From Galbibacter sp. BG1 (GTDB taxonomy: Bacteria > Bacteroidota > Bacteroidia > Flavobacteriales > Flavobacteriaceae), in NCBI RefSeq assembly GCF_013391805.1, contig NZ_CP058364.1, positions 1,240,501 through 1,304,500 on the forward strand: a stretch of DNA of 64,000 bases. The letters are read 5' to 3'. Made by a program: the position numbers and the translations under genes. Under the pieces are notes generated by a model. It saw nothing but the letters and a program-made list of their open reading frames with translations, made no database searches and was not told where the DNA came from. Of the stretch, positions 34,640-43,464 are shown piece by piece (the stretch's first letter is position 1; the number at the start of each line of letters is the position of its first letter).

Positions 34640-35632
34640 ATGATATTAGTAACCGGAGGGACAGGGCTTATTGGGGCTCACTTACTTTTAGCGCTGGCGC
34701 AGAAAGAAGAGAAAGTAAAAGCCATTTATCGCACTAAAGAAAAAATTGCCTTGGTAAAAGATTTTTTTACTGCGGAAGGGTTTGCTTCTTACTTTGGGAA
34801 CATCGAATGGCAACATGCGGATATTACCGATATTCCTGCCTTAGAAAGTGCTTTTGTAAACGTTACGCATGTTTATCATTGTGCAGGTCTTATTTCTTTT
34901 GACCCTTCTGATTACAAAATTCTTCGAAAAACAAATATTGAAGGCACTGCAAACATTGTAAACTTATGCATTGCCAACCAGATAGAAAAACTGTGTCACT
35001 TAAGTTCGATTGCAACTTTAGGTAAAAAACCTGCTAAGGAACCTATTGACGAAACCGCCTATTGGAACCCAGAAGCTGCCAATAATGCTTATGCCATTAC
35101 AAAATATGGTGGAGAAATGGAGGTATGGCGGGGTACACAAGAAGGAGTGAATTCGGTTATTTTAAATCCGGGTGTAGTTTTAGGGGAAGGATTTAAAGAT
35201 TCCCCTAGTAATGCTTTCTTTAAAAAAGTGAAAAATGGTCTCTCTTATTACCCGCCAGGAGGAACCGCTTTTGTAGATGTAAAAGATGTGGTAGAATCTT
35301 TGCTAAAGGGTATGAATTCCAACATCACAAAGGAACGCTTTTTAGTGATTGCCGAAAATGTGACGTATAAATATATTTTCGATACTATTGCTGAAGCTTT
35401 AAAAAGTAAAAAGCCTTCTAAAAAAATTAGAAAATGGCAATTGTCCATTTTATGGAGAATCGATTGGTTTCTTTCTTTGTTACCATGGAAAAAAAGGCAG
35501 CTCACCAAAATCGGAGCACACTTATTACTTATCCATACCCGCTATTCTAACCATAGGGCCAAAGAAAAACTTCAATTAGAGTTTACTGCCATAGCCGAGA
35601 CCATACAACGGATTGCTTCCAAATACAGCTAA
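34640..35632 (+). CDS. NAD-dependent epimerase/dehydratase (extended SDR)
   Basis: 330 aa with the extended-SDR start MILVTGGTGLIGAHLL (G-x2-G-x2-G) and the catalytic region with AYAITKYGGE (Y-x3-K) near residue 153-162. The substrate-binding part has NPGVVLGEG and PPGGTAFVDVKDVV. Closest in appearance to dihydroflavonol-reductase/3-beta-HSD-like members, which act on varied sugars, sterols or ketones. The substrate is unknown. Single plus-strand gene facing the DUF4296-pyrC operon. Confidence 0.88.
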   Translation: MILVTGGTGLIGAHLLLALAQKEEKVKAIYRTKEKIALVKDFFTAEGFASYFGNIEWQHADITDIPALESAFVNVTHVYHCAGLISFDPSDYKILRKTNIEGTANIVNLCIANQIEKLCHLSSIATLGKKPAKEPIDETAYWNPEAANNAYAITKYGGEMEVWRGTQEGVNSVILNPGVVLGEGFKDSPSNAFFKKVKNGLSYYPPGGTAFVDVKDVVESLLKGMNSNITKERFLVIAENVTYKYIFDTIAEALKSKKPSKKIRKWQLSILWRIDWFLSLLPWKKRQLTKIGAHLLLIHTRYSNHRAKEKLQLEFTAIAETIQRIASKYS

Positions 35633-35650
35633 AATTTTGTAGAAATAACT

Positions 35651-36037
35651 TTATTTTTGGGGTTCTGGAGCTTTTTTTAACTCCTTTTGATCTTTTTTCA
35701 CCCTGCTATCCAAGGTGTCTTTAAATTTCTGTAGCCGCTGCTCTACCTCATTGAACATTTCTATTTGCAGAGCCGGATTAGAGGTGTAGTAAATACTGCT
35801 TTTCGATAGCTGCGTACTGTCTATATTGTATTTTTCAAAAAGAAAATCCTGTGGATCGATCTCATAATCTTCCAGTTTGTCTACCGTGGTAGCTTTGGCA
35901 GCATTTAACATGGAAATATCGTAATAAATATCTACCATGGTTTTCTTCGGAATCAAATTTTCAGGCTTCTCCACAGTGTCTTCATTACAAGCCATAAGCC
36001 CTAAGAGCAAACAACTAATTAACCCCAGCTTTCTCAT
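35651..36037 (-). CDS. DUF4296 lipoprotein
   Basis: 128 aa. Signal peptide with lipobox LMAC (Cys17). Residues about 25-105 match the DUF4296 pattern (LIPKKTMVDIYYDISMLNAA, then FLFEKYNIDSTQLSKSSIYYTSNP). The C-terminal tail is Lys/Glu/Pro-rich. Function unknown. In flavobacteria this gene is commonly linked with the dihydroorotase gene, as here, with 3 bases between the pyrC stop and this start. Not predicted to be part of pyrimidine synthesis itself. Confidence 0.88.
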   Translation of the reverse strand: MRKLGLISCLLLGLMACNEDTVEKPENLIPKKTMVDIYYDISMLNAAKATTVDKLEDYEIDPQDFLFEKYNIDSTQLSKSSIYYTSNPALQIEMFNEVEQRLQKFKDTLDSRVKKDQKELKKAPEPQK

Positions 36038-36040
36038 ATA

Positions 36041-37375
36041 CTATCTATTAAACGTTAGTCGCTTTGCGTTTCTTTCTTCAGAAACCGTGCCGTTTTTATA
36101 TGCTAAATGTCCGTTTACAAAGGTATGGGTAACTTTACAGCTAAAGGTGGTGCCTTCAAATGGAGACCAACCGCATTTGTACAAAATATTACTTTTATCC
36201 ACTGTCCACGTATGGTTGGGATTTACCAAAACCAAATCGGCATAATATCCTTCTCTTATGTAACCCCTTTTTTCAATATTAAAAAGAATGGCAGGATTAT
36301 GACACATTTTTTGAATTAATTTCCCTAAAGATATTTTACCTTCTTTTTGTTTTTCCATTAACGCTGCAAGCGTGTGCTGCACCAAAGGTCCTCCGGAAGG
36401 TGCTTTGGTATAAACATTTTGCTTTTCTTCCAGGGTATGCGGCGCATGGTCTGTCGCCAGGACGTCTATTCGGTCGTCTAGGAGCGCCTCCCAAAGGGCT
36501 TCCCTATCGTTTGCAGTTTTTACCGCAGGATTCCATTTAATAAGTGTTCCCTTGGTTTTATAATCTTCGTCTGAAAACCATAAGTGATGTGTACAAACTT
36601 CCGCAGTAATCCTTTTTTCCTCTAGCGGGATATCATTTCTAAACAGATTGGTTTCCTTTCCCGTGGAAACATGAAAAACATGCAAACGGGCGTTTGTTTT
36701 CTTGGCAAGTTCGATCGCCCTTGATGAAGACAAATAACAAGCTTCTTCACTTCTAATAATGGGATGATATTTCAGAGGAATATCGTCCCCAAATTCTGCT
36801 TTGTATTTTTCTAAATTATTTTTTATCGTGGTTTCATCTTCGCAATGTGTAGAAATAACCAATTCGGTATTTAAAAAAATTTTTTCTATTACCTCTTCAT
36901 TATCTACAAGCATATTTCCAGTAGAAGAACCAAGAAAAAGCTTTACCCCAGCACAAGCCTTTTTATCAAGTCGTTTTAATTCTTCCAAATTGTCGTTGGT
37001 ACCGCCAAACATAAAAGAGTAATTGGCATAAGAGGTTTGTTTCCCTATTTCCATTTTCTCTTCCAATTTTTCGATGGTAACTGTTTGAGGGTTGGTGTTT
37101 GGTTGTTCTACAAACGATGTAACACCTCCAGCAACGGCAGATCTACTTTCGGTAGCAATATTACCTTTGTGGGTGAGTCCGGGCTCGCGAAAATGCACTT
37201 GATCGTCAATTATTCCCGGCATTAGAATTTTTCCTTCGGCATCGATCACCTCCGCATTTGCATCGCTAAGATCGGCACCTATTGCCTTAATAAATTCCCC
37301 TTCAATAAGTACGTCTCCTTCAAAAGTTTGGAATTCATTAACTATCGTTGCATTTTTTATAAGCGTCTTTTTCAT
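36041..37375 (-). CDS. pyrC: Dihydroorotase (QxH variant)
   Basis: Third step of pyrimidine synthesis (carbamoyl-aspartate to dihydroorotate). 444 aa amidohydrolase: [15 protein letters not shown] (57-71), [27 protein letters not shown] and the late metal/base motif ATDHAPHT. The first metal-binding His of the canonical HxH is Gln here (Q59-V-H61), a variant I associate with Bacteroidota-type enzymes. It lies between the glycosyltransferase and DUF4296 genes in a minus-strand operon. Confidence 0.92.
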   Translation of the reverse strand: MKKTLIKNATIVNEFQTFEGDVLIEGEFIKAIGADLSDANAEVIDAEGKILMPGIIDDQVHFREPGLTHKGNIATESRSAVAGGVTSFVEQPNTNPQTVTIEKLEEKMEIGKQTSYANYSFMFGGTNDNLEELKRLDKKACAGVKLFLGSSTGNMLVDNEEVIEKIFLNTELVISTHCEDETTIKNNLEKYKAEFGDDIPLKYHPIIRSEEACYLSSSRAIELAKKTNARLHVFHVSTGKETNLFRNDIPLEEKRITAEVCTHHLWFSDEDYKTKGTLIKWNPAVKTANDREALWEALLDDRIDVLATDHAPHTLEEKQNVYTKAPSGGPLVQHTLAALMEKQKEGKISLGKLIQKMCHNPAILFNIEKRGYIREGYYADLVLVNPNHTWTVDKSNILYKCGWSPFEGTTFSCKVTHTFVNGHLAYKNGTVSEERNAKRLTFNR

Positions 37376-37503
37376 ATTTATTTCTTCTTTAAGCTCTAAT
37401 TGAGACTTTTAAATACTCTATCTCCATATTGAAAAATAGGCGTAGGCAGGTATTAAATTTTCTTCAGTTTATCCTCCTTCAAATTCGTTTTCCCGGACTT
37501 TAG

Positions 37504-38235
37504 TTAAAAAGAGTTGCTAAAAAAACTTCTCCATTTCAACGCCAAAACCCCAAAAACAGCTTCATTAATAATTTTACCATTCATTTTAGACTTTCCAAGT
37601 GTTCGGTCTTTAAAAATTATAGGGACTTCAATAATCTTGAATTTCTTAAGGTATGCCTTAAATTTCATTTCTATTTGAAATGCGTACCCAATAAACTTTA
37701 TGTTGTCTAAATTTATACTTTCTATAACTTCCCTTTTATAACACATAAATCCGGCTGTAGGGTCGTGTATGTTCATTCCGGTTACAACTTTTACATAAAC
37801 TGATGCCCCATAAGACAGAAGTATTCTTTGCAGAGGCCAATTAACCACGTTTACGCCATTTACATAACGGGAGCCTATGGCTACTCCTGCACCATTGCTA
37901 ACACAAGCGTTGTATAACCGAATGAGGTCTCGCGGATTATGGGAAAAATCGGCATCCATTTCAAAAATGTATTCATAATCATGCTCTAGCGCCCATTTAA
38001 ACCCATGAATGTATGCCGTGCCCAAACCAGACTTTTCCTTCCGAACCTCTAGATGCAATCTTTCTGGAAACTTAGCTTGCAGGGATTTCACTTTTTGAGC
38101 AGTACCATCTGGGGAATTGTCATCTACTACAAGTAAATGAAAGGTTTTTTTAAGTTCGAATACTGCGGAAATTATAGCCTCTACATTTTCTATTTCGTTG
38201 TATGTAGGTATAATTACTAAGCTATCTGATTGCAT
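37504..38235 (-). CDS. Polyprenol monophosphomannose synthase-like GT2 glycosyltransferase
   Basis: 243 aa family 2 glycosyltransferase of the DPM1/Ppm1 branch, moving a sugar from a nucleotide sugar to a polyprenyl phosphate at the inner membrane. Motifs: VIIPTYNEIENVEAII (7-22), VVDDNSPDGTAQ (36-47), EMDADFSHNP (DxD metal site), and the late FKDRTLGKSKM. No C-terminal membrane segments, so it is the soluble form. It may supply the donor for GT39-type transferases such as the divergent neighbour at 38367. Confidence 0.9.
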   Translation of the reverse strand: MQSDSLVIIPTYNEIENVEAIISAVFELKKTFHLLVVDDNSPDGTAQKVKSLQAKFPERLHLEVRKEKSGLGTAYIHGFKWALEHDYEYIFEMDADFSHNPRDLIRLYNACVSNGAGVAIGSRYVNGVNVVNWPLQRILLSYGASVYVKVVTGMNIHDPTAGFMCYKREVIESINLDNIKFIGYAFQIEMKFKAYLKKFKIIEVPIIFKDRTLGKSKMNGKIINEAVFGVLALKWRSFFSNSF

Positions 38236-38254
38236 GCGATCTTGGTTGAAGCCA

Positions 38255-38262
38255 CAAAAATA
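38255..38262 (-). promoter_or_regulatory. -7 box for the GT2-pyrC-DUF4296 operon
   Basis: Minus-strand TATTTTTG, 19 bases before the ATG at 38235, which predicts a leader of about 14 bases. Confidence 0.6.
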
Positions 38263-38366
38263 GCATTTAATAAAAAGTATTTACGATATCTTTTGGTTTT
38301 TTAAGTTGATTTTAAGGAATTTTGCAGTCTAAAATTTATGTATTTTTACTTAGTACCACAAAAACT

Positions 38367-40052
38367 ATGATGAGCAAAGCCCTTTCCAATAAAATCATCT
38401 TTCTATTTATTCTAGCTACTATTGTGGTGAATATAATTCAGAGTGCTTTTACTGGGCTCATTTTCGATGAAGCATACTATTGGTATTTTGCACAAGACCT
38501 CAGTTGGGGATATTTCGATCATCCCCCGATGGTGGCTTTGTTGGTAAATTTAGGGATTAATAGTTTCGATGGGGAACTTGGGGTGCGTTTATTAGCCCCG
38601 TTTTTATATGGAATCAATGTGCTGTTGTTATGGCAGCTTCTGGATGATGACAAAAAATATAAATACACATGGTTATTTATTGCCTTTGTAAGCAGTGTAG
38701 GTCTTATGGTCGCCTATGGGTTTATGATGCTTCCAGATACTGCTTTGGTAACCTCCAGCTTAGTTTTTTTATGGGCCTACAAACGTTTCTTGTCGGAAGA
38801 AAAAACAATTAACATTCTTCTCCTAGGTTTTAGCATGGCCGCTGTAATGTATAGTAAATATCACGGCGTACTTCTTATTGGTTTTGTGGTATTATCTAAT
38901 TTAAACTTATTTAAAAGGGCTGGATTTTGGTTAGCTACTGTTTTTGCGCTTCTTTTATATACCCCACATTTATTTTGGCTTTATCAAGTAGATTTCGTGC
39001 CTTTGAAGTATCATCTCTTTGACCGTGCCGATAGTGCCTACCGTATAAAATTTACTTTAGACTATTTAGTGAACTGCATCGCCGTAGCCGGTTTGGCATT
39101 TCCACTTATGTATTGGGCATTCTTTAAAGTGCCTTCAAAAAATTTGTTCGATAAAGCATTGAAATATTTAGGGATTGGTGTTTTTATTTTCTTTTTATTC
39201 TCTAGTTTCTCTAGAAAAACACAAGCACAATGGGTAATTCTCATGGTTATTCCCCTTATTCTTTTTTCTTTGCGATATGCATACAGTCACTCGAAATACC
39301 GTAAATGGCTTTTGGGAATAAGTGTTTTTTCAGTAGTGCTTATTTGCTTTTTAAGAGTGGCACTTATCTACCAACCCATTTCTCCCATTAAATATGAAGC
39401 CTATGGTAACAAAGAATGGGTAAAACATTTACAAGCCCAAGTAAAGGATGCTCCGGTAGTTTTTCATAATTCCTATAGAGACGCTGCCATGTATGGCTTT
39501 TATTCTGGAGGCTCTACCGTTTTTGCTTCCAACGATTTGGATGGTCGACAAAATCAGTTTTCTTTGGATAGCTCAGAATTTAAGGTTCGAAATAAAAAAG
39601 TGGCGTTTATCACCGGAAATCATCATTATTTAATTGATTCCACCCTTTCCGTAGTGCAAGAATTTAAAACACGTAAAATCAGGGGTACTTTTATCAATCC
39701 TTTTAAAACCTACAAACGAATTAAGATAGATGTTCATAAAGAAGACTTTAAAGAAAAAGTGCCTTCGAAATTTTCAGCAGAGATATACAACCCATACCCT
39801 GAAACAATCCCGTTGGATTCCTTATCTTTTGCAGCAGTCTTTTATGATGAATACAAAAGGGATATTAAAACATTCCCTCTTATCGTAGATGCGGGCTCTG
39901 TTAGGCTTAAAAATAAAGAAAAAGCAAGCTTGCAAGTAAAAATACCAGATACGGTTGAAATACCAGAAGTTACTTATTTTAGAATGGGAATTTTAAATAA
40001 CGGTACCTATCCCGGTTTTCAAGGATCGAGAATAAAACTAGAAAAGAATTGA
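38367..40052 (+). CDS. GT39-family membrane glycosyltransferase
   Basis: The frame extends to a TTG at 38322, but the paired ATGs at 38367 and 38370 (MMSKALSNKIIFLFIL) are the likelier start, giving about 561 aa. A family motif follows the first membrane segment: FDEAYYWYFAQDLSWGYFDH, then PPMVALLV, as in ArnT/PMT-type enzymes that use polyprenyl-phosphate sugars. About 10-12 membrane segments in the first 350 residues, then a periplasmic C-terminal domain of mostly beta structure. The next gene overlaps its stop by 4 bases. The acceptor is unknown (lipid A, protein or glycan). Confidence 0.9.
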   Translation: MMSKALSNKIIFLFILATIVVNIIQSAFTGLIFDEAYYWYFAQDLSWGYFDHPPMVALLVNLGINSFDGELGVRLLAPFLYGINVLLLWQLLDDDKKYKYTWLFIAFVSSVGLMVAYGFMMLPDTALVTSSLVFLWAYKRFLSEEKTINILLLGFSMAAVMYSKYHGVLLIGFVVLSNLNLFKRAGFWLATVFALLLYTPHLFWLYQVDFVPLKYHLFDRADSAYRIKFTLDYLVNCIAVAGLAFPLMYWAFFKVPSKNLFDKALKYLGIGVFIFFLFSSFSRKTQAQWVILMVIPLILFSLRYAYSHSKYRKWLLGISVFSVVLICFLRVALIYQPISPIKYEAYGNKEWVKHLQAQVKDAPVVFHNSYRDAAMYGFYSGGSTVFASNDLDGRQNQFSLDSSEFKVRNKKVAFITGNHHYLIDSTLSVVQEFKTRKIRGTFINPFKTYKRIKIDVHKEDFKEKVPSKFSAEIYNPYPETIPLDSLSFAAVFYDEYKRDIKTFPLIVDAGSVRLKNKEKASLQVKIPDTVEIPEVTYFRMGILNNGTYPGFQGSRIKLEKN

Positions 40053-40711
40053 AAGAGGTTTTAAGAAATACCGATTTCCACACCACGGAAACCATTTTAC
40101 TATTCACCGCATTAGTGAGCCTAAGCATTGCCAAACTCGTTAATGAACAAAAGTTTTATGCTTTCGTTTCGCTCTTTTTAAATTATAAGTATCTAAAAAT
40201 TTACAGTAAAGAACCAAACCAATCTACAAGCGTTTTTAATTTCTTCTTATTCATCCCACAGCTTATCGCTATTTCTTTAATAGTCTGGATTACCATTGAG
40301 TATTTCCAGTTACCGCATAGCATTAACCCTTACCTCATCCTTCCATTTTTATTTTTATTTATCCTTTTTAAGTTCTATCTCGAGAAAATTATTGCTACTG
40401 TTTTCGACATTCAACCATTTGTAGAAAGTTTTCATTTCCACAAAGTAACTTATAGAAACTTATCTGCACTAATTGTACTTCCAATCATTAGTTTATTCAT
40501 TTACAGTGATTTAAGCCATGAAATTATATTTTACTTATTATTATTCACATTTGTTTCATTAAATGTTATTGCTATGATACTTACATTAAGAAATCATCAA
40601 AAATTAATAGGAAAATATTTATTTTATTTTATTTTGTATCTTTGCGCGCTAGAAATAGCCCCTTATTTGATAGTAATAAAATTTTATTTTATTGATAAGG
40701 CTTCAAACTAA
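40049..40711 (+). CDS. DUF4271 membrane protein
   Basis: 220 aa with about six membrane segments. It starts with TTG at 40049, overlapping the preceding stop as TTGA, typical of translational coupling. Family features: FLNYKYLKIYSK near residue 43, VFDIQPFVESFHFHKVTYRN, and the terminal FILYLCALEIAPYLI. Function unknown. In Bacteroidota it is regularly found just before hemD, as here (9 bases), so a link to haem or the membrane is possible but unproven. Confidence 0.85.
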   Translation: MKEVLRNTDFHTTETILLFTALVSLSIAKLVNEQKFYAFVSLFLNYKYLKIYSKEPNQSTSVFNFFLFIPQLIAISLIVWITIEYFQLPHSINPYLILPFLFLFILFKFYLEKIIATVFDIQPFVESFHFHKVTYRNLSALIVLPIISLFIYSDLSHEIIFYLLLFTFVSLNVIAMILTLRNHQKLIGKYLFYFILYLCALEIAPYLIVIKFYFIDKASN

Positions 40712-40720
40712 CGGATATTT

Positions 40721-41467
40721 ATGAAAGTTAAGACAATCTTGGTTTCACAACCCGAACCTAAAGTGGAAAATTCCCCTTATTTAAGGTTGGTTGAAAAGCA
40801 AAAAATAAAGGTAGATTTTAGACCTTTTATTCATGTCGAAGGAGTTAATGCAAGAGATGTAAGACAGCAAAAAGTTGACTTAACACAGTTTACAGCGATT
40901 ATTTTAACCAGTAGAAACGCAGTAGACCATTTCTTTAGAATTGCTGAAGAAATGAGGTTTAAAGTTCCAGACTCTATGAAGTATTTTTGCCAATCGGAAG
41001 CAGTAGCTTACTATTTGCAAAAGTATGTGGTATATAGAAAGCGTAAAATTTATGTTGGTAAGCGAACGTTCCAGGAATTGGCACCGCTTATTAAAAAATA
41101 TAAGGATGAAAAGTTTCTACTGCCTTCATCAGACGTTTTAAAACCGTTGATCCCAGAAACCTTAAACGACCTTAAAATCGACTGGAAACGAGCTATTCTT
41201 TACAAAACAGTAATTAGCGACCTTTCTGATCTTCGTGATGTGTATTACGATATTTTGGTTTTCTTTAGCCCATCTGGAATCGAATCTTTGTTGAAAAATT
41301 TCCCAGACTTTGAGCAGAACGACACCCGTATAGCCGTTTTTGGCAATACCACGGTAAAAGCTGCTACGGAAGCCGGATTGCGAATCGATATCGAGGCTCC
41401 TACGCCTGAAACTCCATCGATGACCATGGCACTTGAAAAGTACATAGCGCAGGTAAATAAAAAATAA
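40721..41467 (+). CDS. hemD: Uroporphyrinogen-III synthase
   Basis: Cyclises hydroxymethylbilane to uroporphyrinogen III in haem synthesis. 248 aa with the two-domain HemD fold: FRPFIHVEGVNAR, TAIILTSRNAVDHFF (about 58-72), VFFSPSGIESLL and the C-terminal IAVFGNTTVKAATEAGLRIDI (about 206-226). The family is poorly conserved in sequence, but these blocks and the length are typical. Downstream of DUF4271 in one operon; a strong terminator follows. Confidence 0.9.
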   Translation: MKVKTILVSQPEPKVENSPYLRLVEKQKIKVDFRPFIHVEGVNARDVRQQKVDLTQFTAIILTSRNAVDHFFRIAEEMRFKVPDSMKYFCQSEAVAYYLQKYVVYRKRKIYVGKRTFQELAPLIKKYKDEKFLLPSSDVLKPLIPETLNDLKIDWKRAILYKTVISDLSDLRDVYYDILVFFSPSGIESLLKNFPDFEQNDTRIAVFGNTTVKAATEAGLRIDIEAPTPETPSMTMALEKYIAQVNKK

Positions 41468-41501
41468 ACTTTTTAAAAGTTTATTATAATAGCAGTATAC
41501 A

Positions 41502-41530
41502 AAAAGCCTCTGGATTTCCAGAGGCTTTTC
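41502..41530. terminator. Bidirectional terminator between hemD and pckA
   Basis: Perfect 12-bp stem AAAAGCCTCTGG/CCAGAGGCTTTT with a 4-base loop, flanked by A and T runs on both sides, between convergent genes. Confidence 0.92.
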
Positions 41531-41581
41531 TACTAACTATTTGGCAAGCTCGGGAGGCTTCACTCTCCCTTAAAATTAATA

Positions 41582-43189
41582 TCAGACTAAAGGGCCACCT
41601 TCCTTTATTTCTTTGTTGGCGTAAGATTCAAACTTTTTAAAGTTTTCTTTAAACGCATCTGCAAGCTTATGTGCCTGTTTATAGTAACCTTCATCGTTAT
41701 TCCAGGTCATTCTGGAATTTAAAATTTCCTCTGGAACTCCAGGGCACGTTCTTGGTTGTGCGAGTCCGAATACCGAATGGATATGATAATTTTTATGGTT
41801 AACCTCTCCCAATTCGTTATTCATGGCCGCTGTAATCATAGCCCGTGTATATTTTAAGGCCATGCGCTTTCCTACGCCGTAAGGGCCTCCTGTCCATCCC
41901 GTGTTTATGAGCCAAACATTCACATTGGTCTGCTTCATTTTGGCACTGAGCATTTCTGCATATGCTGTAGGATGTAAAGGCATGAAAGGAGCGCCAAAAC
42001 AAGCGGAGAAAGAAGGGATTGGTTCATTTACTCCCGCTTCTGTACCTGCAACTTTCGCCGTATATCCCGAAATAAAATGATAGGCTGCCTGGCCCGGGGT
42101 TAACTTTGAAATTGGAGGTAAAACACCAAAGGCATCCGCAGTTAAGAAAAATATATTGGTCGGATTGTAGCCTATGGACGGTTGTTGGATGTTTTTAATG
42201 TGATAAATAGGATAGCTTACACGCGTGTTCTGTGTAATGGAAGTATCTTTAAAATCTACATCACCATTTTCCTTTAAAACAACGTTTTCTAAAAGGGCTC
42301 CTTCTTTAATAGCTCCAAAAATATCGGGTTCGTTTTCTGCGGAAAGATTGATCACTTTTGCATAACATCCGCCTTCAAAGTTAAAAACAGTATCTTCTTT
42401 GGTCCATCCATGCTCATCATCACCAATTAATTTGCGCTTTGGATCTGCCGACAAAGTTGTTTTTCCAGTTCCAGACAATCCAAAAAATATAGAAGTATCC
42501 CCATTTTTTCCAACGTTGGCACTGCAATGCATTGGAAGTGTGTTTGCGTATACCGGGAGTAAAAAGTTTAAAGCTGAAAATATCCCTTTCTTTATTTCTC
42601 CCGTATAGCCTGTACCTCCAATGAGCACAACCTTTTTAGTGAAATTAAGGATTGCAAAATTATGCTGTCTGGTACCATCAACCGCTGGATCTGCTTTAAA
42701 TCCTGGCGCATTGACTACGACCCAATCTTCCTGAAAATTTTCAAGGGATTCTTCTGAAGGACGCAAAAACATATTGTAAGCAAAAAGATTGCTCCACGGA
42801 TATTCGTTAATGACACGTATGTTTAATTGATAATCCTTATCTGCACAAGCGTAGCAATCCCTAACATAAAGCTCTTTTTCTGAAAGGTAACTAACTACTT
42901 TTTGGTAAAGCGCATCAAATTTATCTGGATCGAACGGCAAATTAATGTCTCCCCACCAAACCTTATCTTTGGTAACATCATCTTTTACGATAAACCTATC
43001 TTTTGGAGATCTCCCCGTAAACTCTCCGGTGTTAATGGCCAACGCTCCCGAAGACGCTTCTTTGCCCATCTCCTTTTTTAAGGTAATTTCATGTAATTTC
43101 TCAGGACTTAATTGGTAATTAACCTTTGCCTTGTCGATTCCATACTTTTTTAACGAAATCGTTTGCGTAACAAGTGTTTTGTCCGTCAT
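41582..43189 (-). CDS. pckA: Phosphoenolpyruvate carboxykinase (ATP)
   Basis: Converts oxaloacetate plus ATP to phosphoenolpyruvate, ADP and CO2; entry to gluconeogenesis. 535 aa, usual length. Substrate loop GEFTGRSPKDRFIV (51-64), catalytic/Mn region HCSANVGKNGDTSIFFG, P-loop GLSGTGKTTLS, kinase-2 LIGDDEHGW and FEGGCYAK. N-terminus lacks a signal. Single gene with two overlapping promoter candidates upstream. Confidence 0.97.
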   Translation of the reverse strand: MTDKTLVTQTISLKKYGIDKAKVNYQLSPEKLHEITLKKEMGKEASSGALAINTGEFTGRSPKDRFIVKDDVTKDKVWWGDINLPFDPDKFDALYQKVVSYLSEKELYVRDCYACADKDYQLNIRVINEYPWSNLFAYNMFLRPSEESLENFQEDWVVVNAPGFKADPAVDGTRQHNFAILNFTKKVVLIGGTGYTGEIKKGIFSALNFLLPVYANTLPMHCSANVGKNGDTSIFFGLSGTGKTTLSADPKRKLIGDDEHGWTKEDTVFNFEGGCYAKVINLSAENEPDIFGAIKEGALLENVVLKENGDVDFKDTSITQNTRVSYPIYHIKNIQQPSIGYNPTNIFFLTADAFGVLPPISKLTPGQAAYHFISGYTAKVAGTEAGVNEPIPSFSACFGAPFMPLHPTAYAEMLSAKMKQTNVNVWLINTGWTGGPYGVGKRMALKYTRAMITAAMNNELGEVNHKNYHIHSVFGLAQPRTCPGVPEEILNSRMTWNNDEGYYKQAHKLADAFKENFKKFESYANKEIKEGGPLV

Positions 43190-43220
43190 ACTTTTGCTGT
43201 GTTGTTGTTAGTAACTGCTA

Positions 43221-43237
43221 CAAATGTAACAAAAATA
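43221..43237 (-). promoter_or_regulatory. Two candidate -7 boxes of pckA
   Basis: On the minus strand TACATTTG (43221-43228) and TATTTTTG (43230-43237) both match TAnnTTTG, 32 and 41 bases before the ATG. Confidence 0.5.
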
Positions 43238-43404
43238 TAGTACTACAACGTTTGAGTTATAGTTTTTTTAGACGAAATGTAATTTTTAACTCAACTACTT
43301 AAGACGTTGCTTGTTACGTATAGAAATACCTTTTGATTCTTTCCTATAAAAGTTTTTGTTGAACGCGAGCAAAGGTTGCAGGAAACAGGCTAAAGGAAAA
43401 GAGA

Positions 43405-43434
43405 AAACCCTAAGTAAAAATTTACTTAGGGTTT
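43405..43434 (-). terminator. Terminator of the OmpA-family gene
   Basis: AAACCCTAAGTAAA (43405-43418) pairs with TTTACTTAGGGTTT (43421-43434). On the minus strand it is followed by a T-rich tract (TTTTCTCTTTTCC). It lies 31 bases after the gene's stop. Confidence 0.85.
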
Positions 43435-43464
43435 GTAATGTACCATTAAAAGGTTGGAATTAAT

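Noticed and set aside
38322-38366. TTG start of the GT39 gene
   Set aside because: Adds 15 codons with no family similarity; tandem ATG codons at 38367/38370 are better.
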